53,589 nucleotides of DNA from Arthrobacter globiformis NBRC 12137 (lineage in GTDB: Bacteria; Actinomycetota; Actinomycetes; Actinomycetales; Micrococcaceae), in NCBI RefSeq assembly GCF_000238915.1, contig NZ_BAEG01000111.1, forward strand, positions 1-53,589. The letters run 5' to 3'. Position 1 is the stretch's first letter; each line of letters starts with the position of its first letter. The notes below the pieces were generated by a model. That model saw only the letters and a list, made by a program, of their open reading frames with translations. It was not told the DNA's origin and did no database searches. Both the position numbers and the translations under genes were made by a program. Of the stretch, positions 25,609-36,026 are shown in pieces.

Positions 25609-26964
25609 ATGGAACTTACCGCAGGTCACGTATGGCTCATGGTGGCGGCGGCACTCGTGCTGTTCATGACACCAGGTCTGGCATTTTTCTACGGCGGCAT
25701 GACACGTGCCAAGGCAGCACTGAACATGATGATGATGAGCTTCATCTCCATCGGCATGGTCGGTGTGGTGTGGGTACTTTGGGGCGCATCGATGAGCTCC
25801 GGCGAGGGGTTCCTGCAGATTGTCGGGAACCCGTTCGCGACCTTCGGCCTCGAGGGCATCACCACCCCTGACGGCCTCATCAAGGTCGGCTACGCGGCCA
25901 CCTTCGCGATCATCACCGTCGCCCTCATCAGCGGCGCCATCGCGGACCGTGCCAAGTTCGGCGCCTGGAGCGTCTTCGTGCCCGTCTGGGTCACACTGGT
26001 GTACTGCCCCCTCGCCTACATGGTCTGGGGCGGCGGCCTCTTCGGCCCCGAGGGCGCTGTTGGCAAGGCCCTCGGCCCTGCGATCGACTTCGCCGGCGGC
26101 ACCGTTGTCCACATCAACGCCGGTGTGGCCGCGCTGATCCTGGTCCTCATCATCGGCAACCGCAAGGGCTTCGGCAAGGACCCGAACCACCGCCCGCACA
26201 ACATCCCGTTCGTCATGCTCGGCGCCGCCATCCTGTGGTTCGGCTGGTTCGGCTTCAACGGCGGCGCCGCCACCACCGCGGAACAGGGCGGCCTGATCTG
26301 GATCAACACCCTGGCCGCTCCGGCTGCTGCCATGCTCGGCTGGCTGGTCACCGAACGCATCCGTGACGGCCACCCCACCTCGCTGGGTGCTGCCTCCGGT
26401 GTGGTCGCCGGCCTCGTCGCCATCACCCCGGCCTGTGCAAACGTCAGCCCGGTCGGCGCCCTTGGACTCGGCGTCGTTGCCGGTGTGGCCTCCGCACTCG
26501 CCGTCGGGCTCAAGTTCCGCTGGGGCTTCGATGACTCGCTGGACGTCGTCGGCGTGCACCTCGTCTCCGGCATCATCGGCACCGTTGCCCTCGGCTTCAT
26601 CGCCCTCCCCACGGACGGCGTCGGCGGCGGCCTCTTCTACGGCGGCGGCCTGACCCAGCTCTGGGCCCAGCTGGCAGCAGCGGGAATCTCCATCGCTTAC
26701 TCGGCCATCCTGACCGCGATCATCGCAGTGGCCATCCACAAGACCATGGGCTTCCGGGTCTCCCAGGAGCAGGAAGCCGTCGGTGTGGACCTCAGCCTGC
26801 ACGCAGAAACCGCCTACGAGTTCGGCGTCGGCGGCCACGGCGGCAGCTTCCAGCCCCTGCATGAGCTGATCACCGGCCAGACCAGCGGCACCGACACGGC
26901 ACCCGCAGGCAGCGACGGCAAGAAGACAGAAGCAGCAACAGGTAAGGAAAGCGTGGGGGCATGA
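25609..26964 (+). CDS. amtB: Ammonium transporter
   Basis: The 451-residue product has about 11 membrane helices. The paired pore histidines are present: His168 in GGTVVHINAG and His317 in VGVHLVSGIIG, both at the positions expected from E. coli AmtB. A hydrophilic tail follows, which in the family contacts the PII protein. The ATG overlaps nothing upstream but its TGA overlaps the glnK ATG (ATGA). The pair is the classic amtB-glnK sensor and transporter operon. Confidence 0.97.
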   Translation: MELTAGHVWLMVAAALVLFMTPGLAFFYGGMTRAKAALNMMMMSFISIGMVGVVWVLWGASMSSGEGFLQIVGNPFATFGLEGITTPDGLIKVGYAATFAIITVALISGAIADRAKFGAWSVFVPVWVTLVYCPLAYMVWGGGLFGPEGAVGKALGPAIDFAGGTVVHINAGVAALILVLIIGNRKGFGKDPNHRPHNIPFVMLGAAILWFGWFGFNGGAATTAEQGGLIWINTLAAPAAAMLGWLVTERIRDGHPTSLGAASGVVAGLVAITPACANVSPVGALGLGVVAGVASALAVGLKFRWGFDDSLDVVGVHLVSGIIGTVALGFIALPTDGVGGGLFYGGGLTQLWAQLAAAGISIAYSAILTAIIAVAIHKTMGFRVSQEQEAVGVDLSLHAETAYEFGVGGHGGSFQPLHELITGQTSGTDTAPAGSDGKKTEAATGKESVGA

Positions 26965-27299
26965 AACTGATTACAGCAATCGTTCGTCCGGAGAAGCTCG
27001 AATCGATCCGCGAAGGGCTGGAGGCCTACGGCGTCCAGGGCCTGACGGTCAGCGCGGCCAGCGGCTACGGCCGGCAGCGCGGTTACACCGAGGTTTACCG
27101 CGGCGCCGAATACAACGTGGACCTGCTGCCCAAGATCCGCGTTGAGGTGCTGGCCACGGACGAACAGGCTGACGACATCCTGGATGTCATCATCGCCAGC
27201 TCCAACACGGGCCGCGCCGGCGACGGCAAGGTCTGGACTGTCGATGTTTTCGAAGCAGTGCGGGTGCGGACGGGTGAACGCGGCGTAGCCGCCATCTAG
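26961..27299 (+). CDS. glnK: Nitrogen regulatory protein PII
   Basis: PII senses 2-oxoglutarate and ATP/ADP and blocks AmtB when nitrogen is plentiful. The 112-residue product is exactly family length. Tyr51 in RGAEYNVD lies at the T-loop site that is uridylylated or adenylylated, and GRAGDGKVWT forms the ATP/2-oxoglutarate B-loop. In many actinobacteria glnD follows; here the operon ends with a strong terminator instead, so the modifying enzyme must be elsewhere or absent. Confidence 0.97.
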   Translation: MKLITAIVRPEKLESIREGLEAYGVQGLTVSAASGYGRQRGYTEVYRGAEYNVDLLPKIRVEVLATDEQADDILDVIIASSNTGRAGDGKVWTVDVFEAVRVRTGERGVAAI

Positions 27300-27325
27300 C
27301 CAGCACCTCCAGCCCAACGCAGCGC

Positions 27326-27358
27326 GAGGGCCGGTCACCGAAACGGTGACCGGCCCTC
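27326..27358. terminator. Bidirectional terminator between glnK and zwf
   Basis: GAGGGCCGGTCACCG (27326-27340) pairs perfectly with CGGTGACCGGCCCTC (27344-27358) across an AAA loop. It lies between the 3' ends of convergent glnK and zwf and can serve both. Confidence 0.85.
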
Positions 27359-27364
27359 TGCGAG

Positions 27365-28753
27365 TTAAGCCTCTTTCGGGGCGGCCCCGCCGGAACCTGC
27401 CCGGTATTCCCCCAGCGGAACTTTGCCTGCTGCCCAGGCAGCCAGTACCGGCTCGACGATCCGCCAGCATTCCTCCGCGGTGTCGCCCCTCACGGAGAGC
27501 AGCGGGTCTCCGGTCAGGACGCCCTCCAGGACTTCGCCGTAGGGCAGCAGCTCGGAGGCGTTGAGTTCGGCCACGAGCGCGGCGCGGTCCAGGCTGAAGA
27601 TATCCCCGGGACCGTTGACGTCGACGTCGAGTTCCAATGTGTCGGGACCGAAGCCGATCCGGAGCGTGTTGGGCGTGTCCCTGCCGGTGAAGCCAGCGGG
27701 CAGGTGCGGGACCGGCCGGAAGGTGACCACAGCCTCCTTGCGCTTGGCCCCGAGGGCCTTGCCGGAGCGGAGGATGAACGGCACGCCCTTCCAGCGCCAG
27801 TTGGCGATGCCCACGTGCACTTCGGCGAGGGTCTCGGTGTTCCGGTCCGGATCCACCCCCTCCTCCGCGGTGTAATCGGGGACGTCCCTGCCGTTCAGGC
27901 TTCCCGCCAGGTAGCGCGCCCGCCGGGTGCTCTCCGTGTACGGCGGCTTGATGCTGCTGGCCCGCAGGACGGCGGCTATGGCGTCGCGGAGGTCGCGCTC
28001 GCCGATGGTGGCCGGCGGCTCAATGGCCAGCAGCGCCATGATCTGCAGCAGGTGGCTCTGGATCATGTCGCGCAGTGCGCCCGCGCCGTCGTAGTAGCGC
28101 GCCCGGCCCTCCAGCGCCAGGTCCTCCTCGAAGATGATTTCCACTTTGGCGATGTGGTCGCGGTTCCACACCGGCTCCAGGAAATTGTTGGCGAACCGGA
28201 GTCCCAGAATGTTCAGGACGGTGGCCTTGCCCAGGAAATGGTCCACCCGGTGGATATGGTCCTCCGGGACCAGGGTCAGGAGCGTCTTGTTGAGTTCACG
28301 GGCGGACTCCTCGCCGGAGCCGAAGGGCTTTTCCATCACCAGGCGGGTGCCGGCGGGGACCTGCTCGGGCCGCAGGATTTCGCAGGCCTTCTGGCTGACC
28401 TGCGGCGGCAGGGCGAAGTAGACAGCAACCGGGCCCTCGAGGTCGGCCAGGAGCTGCGCGAGCGGGCCGTCCGCGGTGACGTCGGCCTGATGGTACTCCG
28501 TGGACTTTGCCGTGGCCGCCAGCGCCTCCTTGCCGGCGCCGTCAGCTGTTTCGGCGGCCGCATCGAAGGCGGTGCGCACGCGTTCCCGCCACTGGTCCCC
28601 TGACCACGGATCCGAACCGGCCCCCACGAGCTTTAGGCCCGTGGCGCGGCCGGTGGCCACCAGCCTGGCCAGGCCGGGCAGGAGGAGCCGGCCGGTCAGA
28701 TCACCGGAGGCGCCGAGGATGAGCAGGGTTTTTACAGTCGTTTGGCTCGTCAC
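27365..28753 (-). CDS. zwf: Glucose-6-phosphate 1-dehydrogenase
   Basis: Zwf oxidises glucose 6-phosphate to 6-phosphogluconolactone at the entry of the pentose phosphate pathway. The 462-residue product has an N-terminal nucleotide site LLILGASGDLTGRLLLPG and the active-site segment HRVDHFLGKATVLN, plus MEKPFG before it. It is a little shorter than the usual 490-510. It is isolated from tkt, tal and opcA, so it may be a second, stand-alone zwf copy rather than the one in the pentose phosphate cluster. The start is a GTG at 28753; ffh is divergent. Confidence 0.92.
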   Translation of the reverse strand: MTSQTTVKTLLILGASGDLTGRLLLPGLARLVATGRATGLKLVGAGSDPWSGDQWRERVRTAFDAAAETADGAGKEALAATAKSTEYHQADVTADGPLAQLLADLEGPVAVYFALPPQVSQKACEILRPEQVPAGTRLVMEKPFGSGEESARELNKTLLTLVPEDHIHRVDHFLGKATVLNILGLRFANNFLEPVWNRDHIAKVEIIFEEDLALEGRARYYDGAGALRDMIQSHLLQIMALLAIEPPATIGERDLRDAIAAVLRASSIKPPYTESTRRARYLAGSLNGRDVPDYTAEEGVDPDRNTETLAEVHVGIANWRWKGVPFILRSGKALGAKRKEAVVTFRPVPHLPAGFTGRDTPNTLRIGFGPDTLELDVDVNGPGDIFSLDRAALVAELNASELLPYGEVLEGVLTGDPLLSVRGDTAEECWRIVEPVLAAWAAGKVPLGEYRAGSGGAAPKEA

Positions 28754-28837
28754 CCTGCCAGCATGCCACCTTGCAGGCGTGACTTGATACCCTAGATAGT
28801 CGAGTCCCGTTCATCCACTGAAAGAAGTGCACGGCGC

Positions 28838-30418
28838 GTGTTCAATTCACTCTCTGACCGGTTGACAGCAACCTTCAAGAACCTTCGCGGCAAGGGCCGC
28901 CTCACCGAGGCCGATGTCGACGCCACAGTCCGCGAGATCCGGCGCGCCCTGCTGGATGCGGATGTTGCCGTGCCCGTGGTCCGGGAATTCACCGGGCAGG
29001 TCCGTGAGCGCGCGCTTGGCGCCGAAGTCTCCGGGGCCCTGAACCCCAGCCAGCAGATCGTGAAGATCGTCAACGAGGAGCTTGTCGAGATCCTCGGCGG
29101 CGAGACGCGGCGCATCCGGATGGCCAAGACCGGCCCCACCATCATCATGCTCGCCGGCCTCCAGGGCGCCGGCAAGACCACCCTGGCCGGAAAGCTCGCC
29201 AAGTGGATGAAGGCGCAGGGCCACAGCCCCATCCTGGTGGCCTGTGACCTCCAGCGTCCCAACGCCGTGACGCAGCTGCAGGTTGTGGGCCAGCGCGCGG
29301 GCGTTCCCGTCTTCGCGCCGCACCCGGGCGCCACCTCAGAACTGGCCCACCCGGCCGGCGACCCCGTCGCCGTCGCACGCTCCGGCGTCGAGGAAGCGCG
29401 CCAGAAGCTGCACGACGTCGTCATCGTGGACACCGCCGGCCGCCTCGGCGTCGACGCCGACATGATGGAGCAGGCGCGCCAGATCCGCCGGGCCATTGTC
29501 CCCAACGAAGTCCTCTTCGTGATCGACTCGATGATCGGCCAGGACGCCGTCAACACGGCGACCGCCTTCGACGAAGGCGTGAACTTCACCGGCATCGTGC
29601 TGTCAAAGCTCGACGGCGACGCTCGCGGCGGTGCCGCGCTGTCCGTTTCGTCGGTCACCGGCAAACCCGTGATGTTCGCCTCGACCGGTGAAAGCCTGGA
29701 CGACTTCGAACTGTTCCACCCGGACCGGATGGCTTCGCGCATCCTGGACATGGGTGACGTCCTGTCCCTCATTGAGCAGGCTGAAAAGTCCTGGGACAAG
29801 GATGAAGCAGCCCGGATGGCGAAGAAATTCGCCGACCAGGAGGACTTCACGCTTGACGACTTCCTCGCGCAGATGCAGCAGATCCGCAAAATGGGCTCCA
29901 TGAAGAAGATGCTCATGATGATGCCCGGCGCGCAGAACATCCGGCAGCAGCTGGAGCAGTTCGACGAGCGCGAGATCGACCGGGTGGAGGCCATTGTCCG
30001 CTCGATGACCCCGCACGAGCGGGTGGCACCCAAGATCATCAACGGCTCCCGCCGGGCCCGCATCGCCCGCGGCTCGGGCGTGCACGTGTCCGAGGTCAAC
30101 GGGCTGCTGGAACGCTTCGCCCAGGCCCAGAAGATGATGAAGAAGATGGCCCAGGGCGGCGGCATGCCGGGGATGCCCGGGATGCCCGGCATGGGTGCCG
30201 GCGGTGCCCGCAAGGGCGGCAAGAACGCGCCCAAGAAAAAGGCCCGTTCCGGCAACCCTGCCAAGGCGGCGCAGGAGCTTCGCGAAGCGGAGGCCAGGCG
30301 GGCGGGGGCTTCCAAGGCGGTGCCCACCGGAGCAGCCTTCGGCCAGCAGTCGGGCGACTTCGATCCGTCCCAGCTGAACCTGCCCAAGGGCTTCGACAAG
30401 TTCATGGGCGGCAAGTAG
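28838..30418 (+). CDS. ffh: Signal recognition particle protein Ffh
   Basis: Ffh binds 4.5S RNA and signal sequences on nascent chains. The 526-residue product starts at a GTG with the N domain, then the G domain with GLQGAGKT at residues 107-114, DTAGRLGVD and SKLDGDARGG. The methionine-rich M domain follows (QQIRKMGSMKKMLMMMPG). The C terminus is a flexible GMPGMPGMPGMGAGG stretch and a basic tail. It stands alone between divergent zwf and a hydrolase gene. Confidence 0.97.
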   Translation: MFNSLSDRLTATFKNLRGKGRLTEADVDATVREIRRALLDADVAVPVVREFTGQVRERALGAEVSGALNPSQQIVKIVNEELVEILGGETRRIRMAKTGPTIIMLAGLQGAGKTTLAGKLAKWMKAQGHSPILVACDLQRPNAVTQLQVVGQRAGVPVFAPHPGATSELAHPAGDPVAVARSGVEEARQKLHDVVIVDTAGRLGVDADMMEQARQIRRAIVPNEVLFVIDSMIGQDAVNTATAFDEGVNFTGIVLSKLDGDARGGAALSVSSVTGKPVMFASTGESLDDFELFHPDRMASRILDMGDVLSLIEQAEKSWDKDEAARMAKKFADQEDFTLDDFLAQMQQIRKMGSMKKMLMMMPGAQNIRQQLEQFDEREIDRVEAIVRSMTPHERVAPKIINGSRRARIARGSGVHVSEVNGLLERFAQAQKMMKKMAQGGGMPGMPGMPGMGAGGARKGGKNAPKKKARSGNPAKAAQELREAEARRAGASKAVPTGAAFGQQSGDFDPSQLNLPKGFDKFMGGK

Positions 30419-30475
30419 GGGCGCACGGTCATGTCGGCCGGCGCCGATGTCAGACCGCTGCCATAAGGTTGGGTC

Positions 30476-31210
30476 ATGTATAAGCAGCGGGTAGTGTTCG
30501 TCCACGGTGCCGGGAATTTCGGCTCCGCGGCGTGGCCGCGCCAGCACGGCATGGCCCTGCAGTACGACGCCCTGTTTCTGCGGCGCCACGGCTTTGACAC
30601 GGAGGCCGAACCGCTGGAGACCGACTTCGCCGAGGACGCCCGCATTGTGCTGCGGTCCCTGGCCGACGACGGTCGCGGGGCTGCCGGGGGCCACGTGGTG
30701 GCGCATTCGCAGGGCGCCATCGCCGCCATGATGGCCGCCGTCGAACGCCCGGACCTGGTCTTCTCTCTGACGCTCGTGGAACCGGCCTGCCTGTCGCTCA
30801 CCGCCGACTTGCCCGCCACGGCCGCGCACCGCGCCCTGATGGAGCCGCTGTTCGAGGTCAGGCACCAGCTCGGCGACGACGACTACGAACGTGAGTTTTT
30901 GCGCCGCGCCTTCGCGGCGGACACCCCGGAGCCCAGTACCCCCGAGGCGAAGCGGGCTGCGCGCAGGCTGCGGCTGCAGGCGCCCCCGTGGCAGGCGCCG
31001 CTGCAGATCGTGCCGGGTGTTCCCACCCTGGTTCTCACCGGGGGCTGGGAGCCGCTGTACGAGGAAATTGCCGGCTACCTGCAGGAGACGGGCGCCCTGC
31101 ACCGCATCGCTGCGGGCGGGCACCGGCCCAACGATTCACCGGAGGGCGACCGTTACATCAGGTCGTTCATCGCCGAGGTCAGCCGGCGCCAGCATCCCCA
31201 AGCATCCTGA
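30476..31210 (+). CDS. Alpha/beta hydrolase
   Basis: The 244-residue product has the oxyanion motif FVHGAGNFGS near the N terminus, and the nucleophile elbow AHSQGAIAA with Ser near residue 80. A candidate triad Asp/Glu is in LTGGWEPLYEE and the His in AGGHRPND. No signal peptide is seen, so it is probably cytoplasmic. The substrate cannot be inferred. It lies 57 bases after ffh and is convergent with thiC. Confidence 0.8.
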   Translation: MYKQRVVFVHGAGNFGSAAWPRQHGMALQYDALFLRRHGFDTEAEPLETDFAEDARIVLRSLADDGRGAAGGHVVAHSQGAIAAMMAAVERPDLVFSLTLVEPACLSLTADLPATAAHRALMEPLFEVRHQLGDDDYEREFLRRAFAADTPEPSTPEAKRAARRLRLQAPPWQAPLQIVPGVPTLVLTGGWEPLYEEIAGYLQETGALHRIAAGGHRPNDSPEGDRYIRSFIAEVSRRQHPQAS

Positions 31211-31223
31211 TGAACACTTCGTC

Positions 31224-31283
31224 CTGACGGACCCCCGTCCGGCCAGCCCCCAATGCCAGCCGGACAGGGATTTCCGGGAGCCG

Positions 31284-31287
<4 letters not shown>
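31224..31287. terminator. Nested hairpin between hydrolase and thiC
   Basis: An inner stem GTCCGGC (31237-31243) with GCCGGAC (31259-31265) lies within an outer stem CTGACGG (31224-31230) with CCGTCAG (31281-31287). The outer arm includes the thiC stop codon. The convergent position suggests a two-way terminator, though no T tract follows. Confidence 0.5.
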
Positions 31288-33128
<1,841 letters not shown>

Positions 33129-33142
33129 TGTACTGCTCACTT

Positions 33143-33224
33143 CCTTCGCCGGCATTACCCGGACAGGTTCAACGGTCGCAGGCTGCACCAGCCTGATCTC
33201 AGCCCCTGCAGGGGCACCCGTGTG
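33143..33224 (-). promoter_or_regulatory. TPP riboswitch (THI element) of thiC
   Basis: Read on the minus strand the element contains GGGTGCCCC, GGGGCTGAGAT, TTGAACCTG and CCGGGTAATGCCGGCGAAGG, the conserved blocks of the thiamine pyrophosphate riboswitch in the right order. A variable stem-loop (CAGGCTGGTGCAGCCTG) lies between them. The 3' end runs straight into the thiC ribosome site GAAGGAAG, so control by hiding the ribosome site is likely. Confidence 0.95.
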
Positions 33225-33233
33225 GTCGTAGAC

Positions 33234-33250
33234 GAAGCTACCACAGCTTC
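33234..33250. promoter_or_regulatory. Inverted repeat in the thiC/amidohydrolase divergent gap
   Basis: GAAGCT-ACCAC-AGCTTC is a perfect 6-bp inverted repeat, 16 bases before the amidohydrolase ATG and just upstream of the riboswitch. It could be an operator for either gene or an extra hairpin at the 5' end of the thiC leader. Confidence 0.3.
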
Positions 33251-33266
33251 GGCTTAGGCTGGAGTC

Positions 33267-34349
33267 ATGGCTCACATCATCGAATTCAGCGGACCCGTGC
33301 TCACTGCTGCGGACGAGGAACGCCGCGGGCTCTGGGCCGTGGACGGGAAGCTGACGTTCAATCCTCCGGGCCAACGGCCGGACGCCGTCCTGGACGGCTG
33401 GGTCCTGCCCGGGTTCGCGGACGCCCACTGCCACATCGGCCTGGGCCCGGGCGGTCCTGTGGACGACGACGTGGCGTACCGCCAGGCCATGACGGACCGC
33501 AACGCCGGCACGCTCCTTGTCCGGGACGCCGGGGCCGCCAGCGACACCCGCTGGCTGCAGCAGCGGTCCGACACGCCGCGGATCATCAGGGCGGGCCGGC
33601 ATGTGGCCCGGTCCCGCCGGTATCTGAGGAACTTCGCGGTGGAAGTCGAGCCGGAGGGCCTTGTGGAGGCGGTGCGCAAGCAGGCGCGGGAAGGGGACGG
33701 CTGGGTCAAGCTGGTGGGTGACTGGATCGACCGGACCGCCGGCGACCTCACGCCCTCGTTCCCCGCCGCGGCCGTGCGGGACGCCGTCCGCGCCGCCCAC
33801 GACGAGGGGGCCAGGGTCACGGCGCACTGCTTCGGCGAGGACACCCTGGATGACATGCTGGACGCCGGCATCGATTGCATCGAGCACGCCACGGGCCTGC
33901 TGCCCCGGCACATTCCGCAGTTCGTCGAGCAGCAGGTGCCGATCGTGCCGACGCTCATCAACATCGCCACCTTCCCGGACATCGCCGCCCAGGCCGAGCC
34001 GAAGTTCCCGCGGTATGCGGAGCACATGCGCGCACTGTGGGCCCGCCGTCGCGAGCGTGTCCTGGAGGCCTACGAGGCCGGCGTCGAAATCTACGCGGGA
34101 ACAGATGCCGGCAGTGTGATCCGCCACGGCCGCATCGCGGACGAAATCCTCGAACTTCACGCCGCCGGGCTTCCGGCGGCAGCGGCGCTTGACGCGGCCT
34201 GCTGGCGCGCGCGCCGCTGGCTCGGGGCCGAGGGACTGGCGGAAGGCGCGGCCGCGGACGTGGTGGTCTGCCGGGAGGACCCCCGAGCCGTGCCGGAGAC
34301 CATCCGCAGCCTCACGAATGTGGTGCTCCGCGGAAAGATCGTGCATTAG
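33267..34349 (+). CDS. Amidohydrolase-superfamily metal-dependent hydrolase
   Basis: The 360-residue product shows the superfamily metal ligands: HCHIG after the first strand (FADAHCHIGLG), a lysine candidate in GWVKLVGDW, histidines in TAHCFG and IEHATG, and the aspartate in GTDAGS. The C terminus returns to the small beta-domain (ADVVVCREDPRAVPET). It resembles imidazolonepropionase- or prolidase-like cyclic amidases in layout, but the substrate is unknown. It is divergent from thiC across only about 40 bases beyond the riboswitch. Confidence 0.82.
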   Translation: MAHIIEFSGPVLTAADEERRGLWAVDGKLTFNPPGQRPDAVLDGWVLPGFADAHCHIGLGPGGPVDDDVAYRQAMTDRNAGTLLVRDAGAASDTRWLQQRSDTPRIIRAGRHVARSRRYLRNFAVEVEPEGLVEAVRKQAREGDGWVKLVGDWIDRTAGDLTPSFPAAAVRDAVRAAHDEGARVTAHCFGEDTLDDMLDAGIDCIEHATGLLPRHIPQFVEQQVPIVPTLINIATFPDIAAQAEPKFPRYAEHMRALWARRRERVLEAYEAGVEIYAGTDAGSVIRHGRIADEILELHAAGLPAAAALDAACWRARRWLGAEGLAEGAAADVVVCREDPRAVPETIRSLTNVVLRGKIVH

Positions 34350-34428
34350 GAATAAATTGAAGCTTCAAGTAATTTAGAGATGTAGAGGCCGCCGAAATCC
34401 GGTGGTCCGGACATTTCGGGAGTATTCA

Positions 34429-35304
34429 ATGACAGCAGCAGACAGCAGCCAGGACTTGCTTCCTGCCGACCTCACCATGGGCACCGTCATGCTCAAAGTG
34501 GGCGACATGAAGCTCATGACCGATTACTACCAGCGCGCCCTCGGCCTCGACGTCGTCGCCGAGCAGGACGGCGGCCTCTACCTCGGCCGCCTCGCGACGC
34601 CGCTGGTGCACCTTGCTCCCGCGCCCGGCCTCAACATTCCCGGCCGGGGCGAAGCCGGCCTCTTCCACACGGCGCTCCTGTTCGAAGGCCAGTCCTCGCT
34701 GGCCGCCACCGTTGCCAGCGCCGCCCAGTATGAACCGCAGTCCTTCGTGGGCAGCGCCGACCACCTGGTGAGCGAGGCGTTTTACTTCACCGATCCGGAG
34801 GGCAACGGGATCGAACTCTACTGGGACCGGCCGCGTGAGGCCTGGTCCTGGGACGGCAGCAACGTGGTCATGGACAGCCTGGCGCTGCCGCCGCAGAAGT
34901 ACCTCCAGGACCACCTCACGCAGGAGTCCGTGGAAGGCCAGCGCGGCACCGGCGCGGGGGTGGGGCACGTCCACCTGCAGGTGGGTGACGTCCAGTCCGC
35001 CCACGACTTCTACGTCGGCACCCTGGGATTCGAAAAGACGGCCGGCTGGCACGGCCAGGCACTCTTCGTGTCCGCCGGCGGCTACCACCACCACATGGCC
35101 ATGAACGTCTGGAACAGCCGGGGCGCAGGCCCGCGCCGGGACACCCTGGGCCTTGGCGAGGTCCTCATCGAGGTCCCCTCGGGGGACGACGTCGGCGCCC
35201 TCGCCGACCGCCTCAAAGTCGCCGGAGTCGAATCGCACCACACCGGCTCCGAGCTCCGGTTCGAGGATCCGTGGCGCAACCGCCTCCGCGTGGCCGTGCG
35301 CTAA
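34429..35304 (+). CDS. Two-domain VOC protein, CatE-like
   Basis: The 291-residue product has two vicinal-oxygen-chelate repeats. The first begins MGTVMLKVGDMKLMTDYYQR at about residue 17, and the second begins GVGHVHLQVGDVQSAHDFY at about residue 180. Candidate metal ligands are His in PLVHLAP and GHVHLQ, His in YHHHMAMN, and glutamates in GIELYW and VLIEVP. This layout fits extradiol dioxygenase-like CatE proteins. Activity on catechols is not established. The ATG at 34429 has CGGGAG seven bases upstream. Confidence 0.78.
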   Translation: MTAADSSQDLLPADLTMGTVMLKVGDMKLMTDYYQRALGLDVVAEQDGGLYLGRLATPLVHLAPAPGLNIPGRGEAGLFHTALLFEGQSSLAATVASAAQYEPQSFVGSADHLVSEAFYFTDPEGNGIELYWDRPREAWSWDGSNVVMDSLALPPQKYLQDHLTQESVEGQRGTGAGVGHVHLQVGDVQSAHDFYVGTLGFEKTAGWHGQALFVSAGGYHHHMAMNVWNSRGAGPRRDTLGLGEVLIEVPSGDDVGALADRLKVAGVESHHTGSELRFEDPWRNRLRVAVR

Positions 35305-35343
35305 GCCCGGCGGACCCGGTTGGGTTAGGCTGACATTCGAAGG

Positions 35344-35368
35344 GCCCCGGCACCGCCGACGCCGGGGC
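35344..35368. terminator. Hairpin after the VOC gene
   Basis: GCCCCGGC (35344-35351) pairs perfectly with GCCGGGGC (35361-35368) over a nine-base loop. It is 40 bases past the VOC stop. No T run follows, so terminator function is likely but not certain. Confidence 0.5.
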
Positions 35369-35398
35369 ATCCACCGCCGACGGAATGAGAATGAATCC

Positions 35399-35833
35399 AT
35401 GGGCTTCACCGAAGTGTTTGTTGCCACCCACAATGACGCCCTCAAGCGGGCAGGGGCGCTGGAGGGCGGCGCCGCTGCCGGAGACGGCATCCGGATCGCC
35501 GGCATCACTGATTTTGAGATCGAACAGCTCGGCGACCTTGCCGGTGCCGCGGTGCACGCCGCGGGCGCGGACTATGAACTGGCCATGGTGGACGTGGCCA
35601 GCGATTCACTTCTGGGCGTGCCGGCGGCGATGGTCCGGGCCCTGGCCGAGCTTCTCACCTACGAATCCGAGGGTGAAGGCAACGTCCTGGATGAGGTGGC
35701 CGAGCGCTGGGCCGCCGAGGATGACATGCCCTTTGGTGCGGGAGAAGCGAAGACCTACGTCCAGCAGCTGGCAGGGCTCGCCGCCACCGTCGACGAGGGC
35801 AGCAGGACCGGCCTCTATGTCTGGTCTTCCTAG
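35399..35833 (+). CDS. Conserved-looking small protein of unknown function
   Basis: The 144-residue acidic product (MGFTEVFVATHNDALKRAGA...) has no signal peptide, membrane segment or motif I recognise. It is predicted to be largely helical and is rich in Ala, Glu and Asp. GC-rich third positions and a plausible ATG following GAATGAGA support that it is expressed. It stands alone between the VOC gene and the rpsP promoter region. I do not assign a function. Confidence 0.7.
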   Translation: MGFTEVFVATHNDALKRAGALEGGAAAGDGIRIAGITDFEIEQLGDLAGAAVHAAGADYELAMVDVASDSLLGVPAAMVRALAELLTYESEGEGNVLDEVAERWAAEDDMPFGAGEAKTYVQQLAGLAATVDEGSRTGLYVWSS

Positions 35834-35848
35834 CGCGCAATAAGCCTC

Positions 35849-35880
35849 CGTCCGCATGTCAAGTCGAAATAACGCGGACG
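35849..35880. promoter_or_regulatory. Inverted repeat upstream of rpsP
   Basis: CGTCCGC (35849-35855) and GCGGACG (35874-35880) form a 7-bp inverted repeat with an 18-base loop. It lies 15-47 bases past the preceding stop and just before CACAAT (35887-35892), a possible -10 box of the rpsP promoter. It may end the upstream gene or bind a regulator. The 190-base gap otherwise holds a GC-rich, structured-looking rpsP leader. Confidence 0.35.
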
Positions 35881-36026
35881 ATCTGGCACAATAGACAGGT
35901 ACTCGATCTGCGTGGCCCCTCTCTCCGCGTCTGGATCCTGTCCTTTTCGAACCCCCAAGTACGGCCCGCCCCACGGGTGCAGAACGCGGGTTCAACCCCG
36001 TTTCAGAAACAGGAGTGACCACAAAA

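Noticed and set aside
33156..34346. Upstream extension of thiC through the amidohydrolase
   Set aside because: It crosses the TPP riboswitch and a divergent real gene.
35975..36010. tRNA-like GGGTTCAACCCC in the rpsP leader
   Set aside because: It resembles a T arm, but there is no acceptor stem, D arm or anticodon arm around it.
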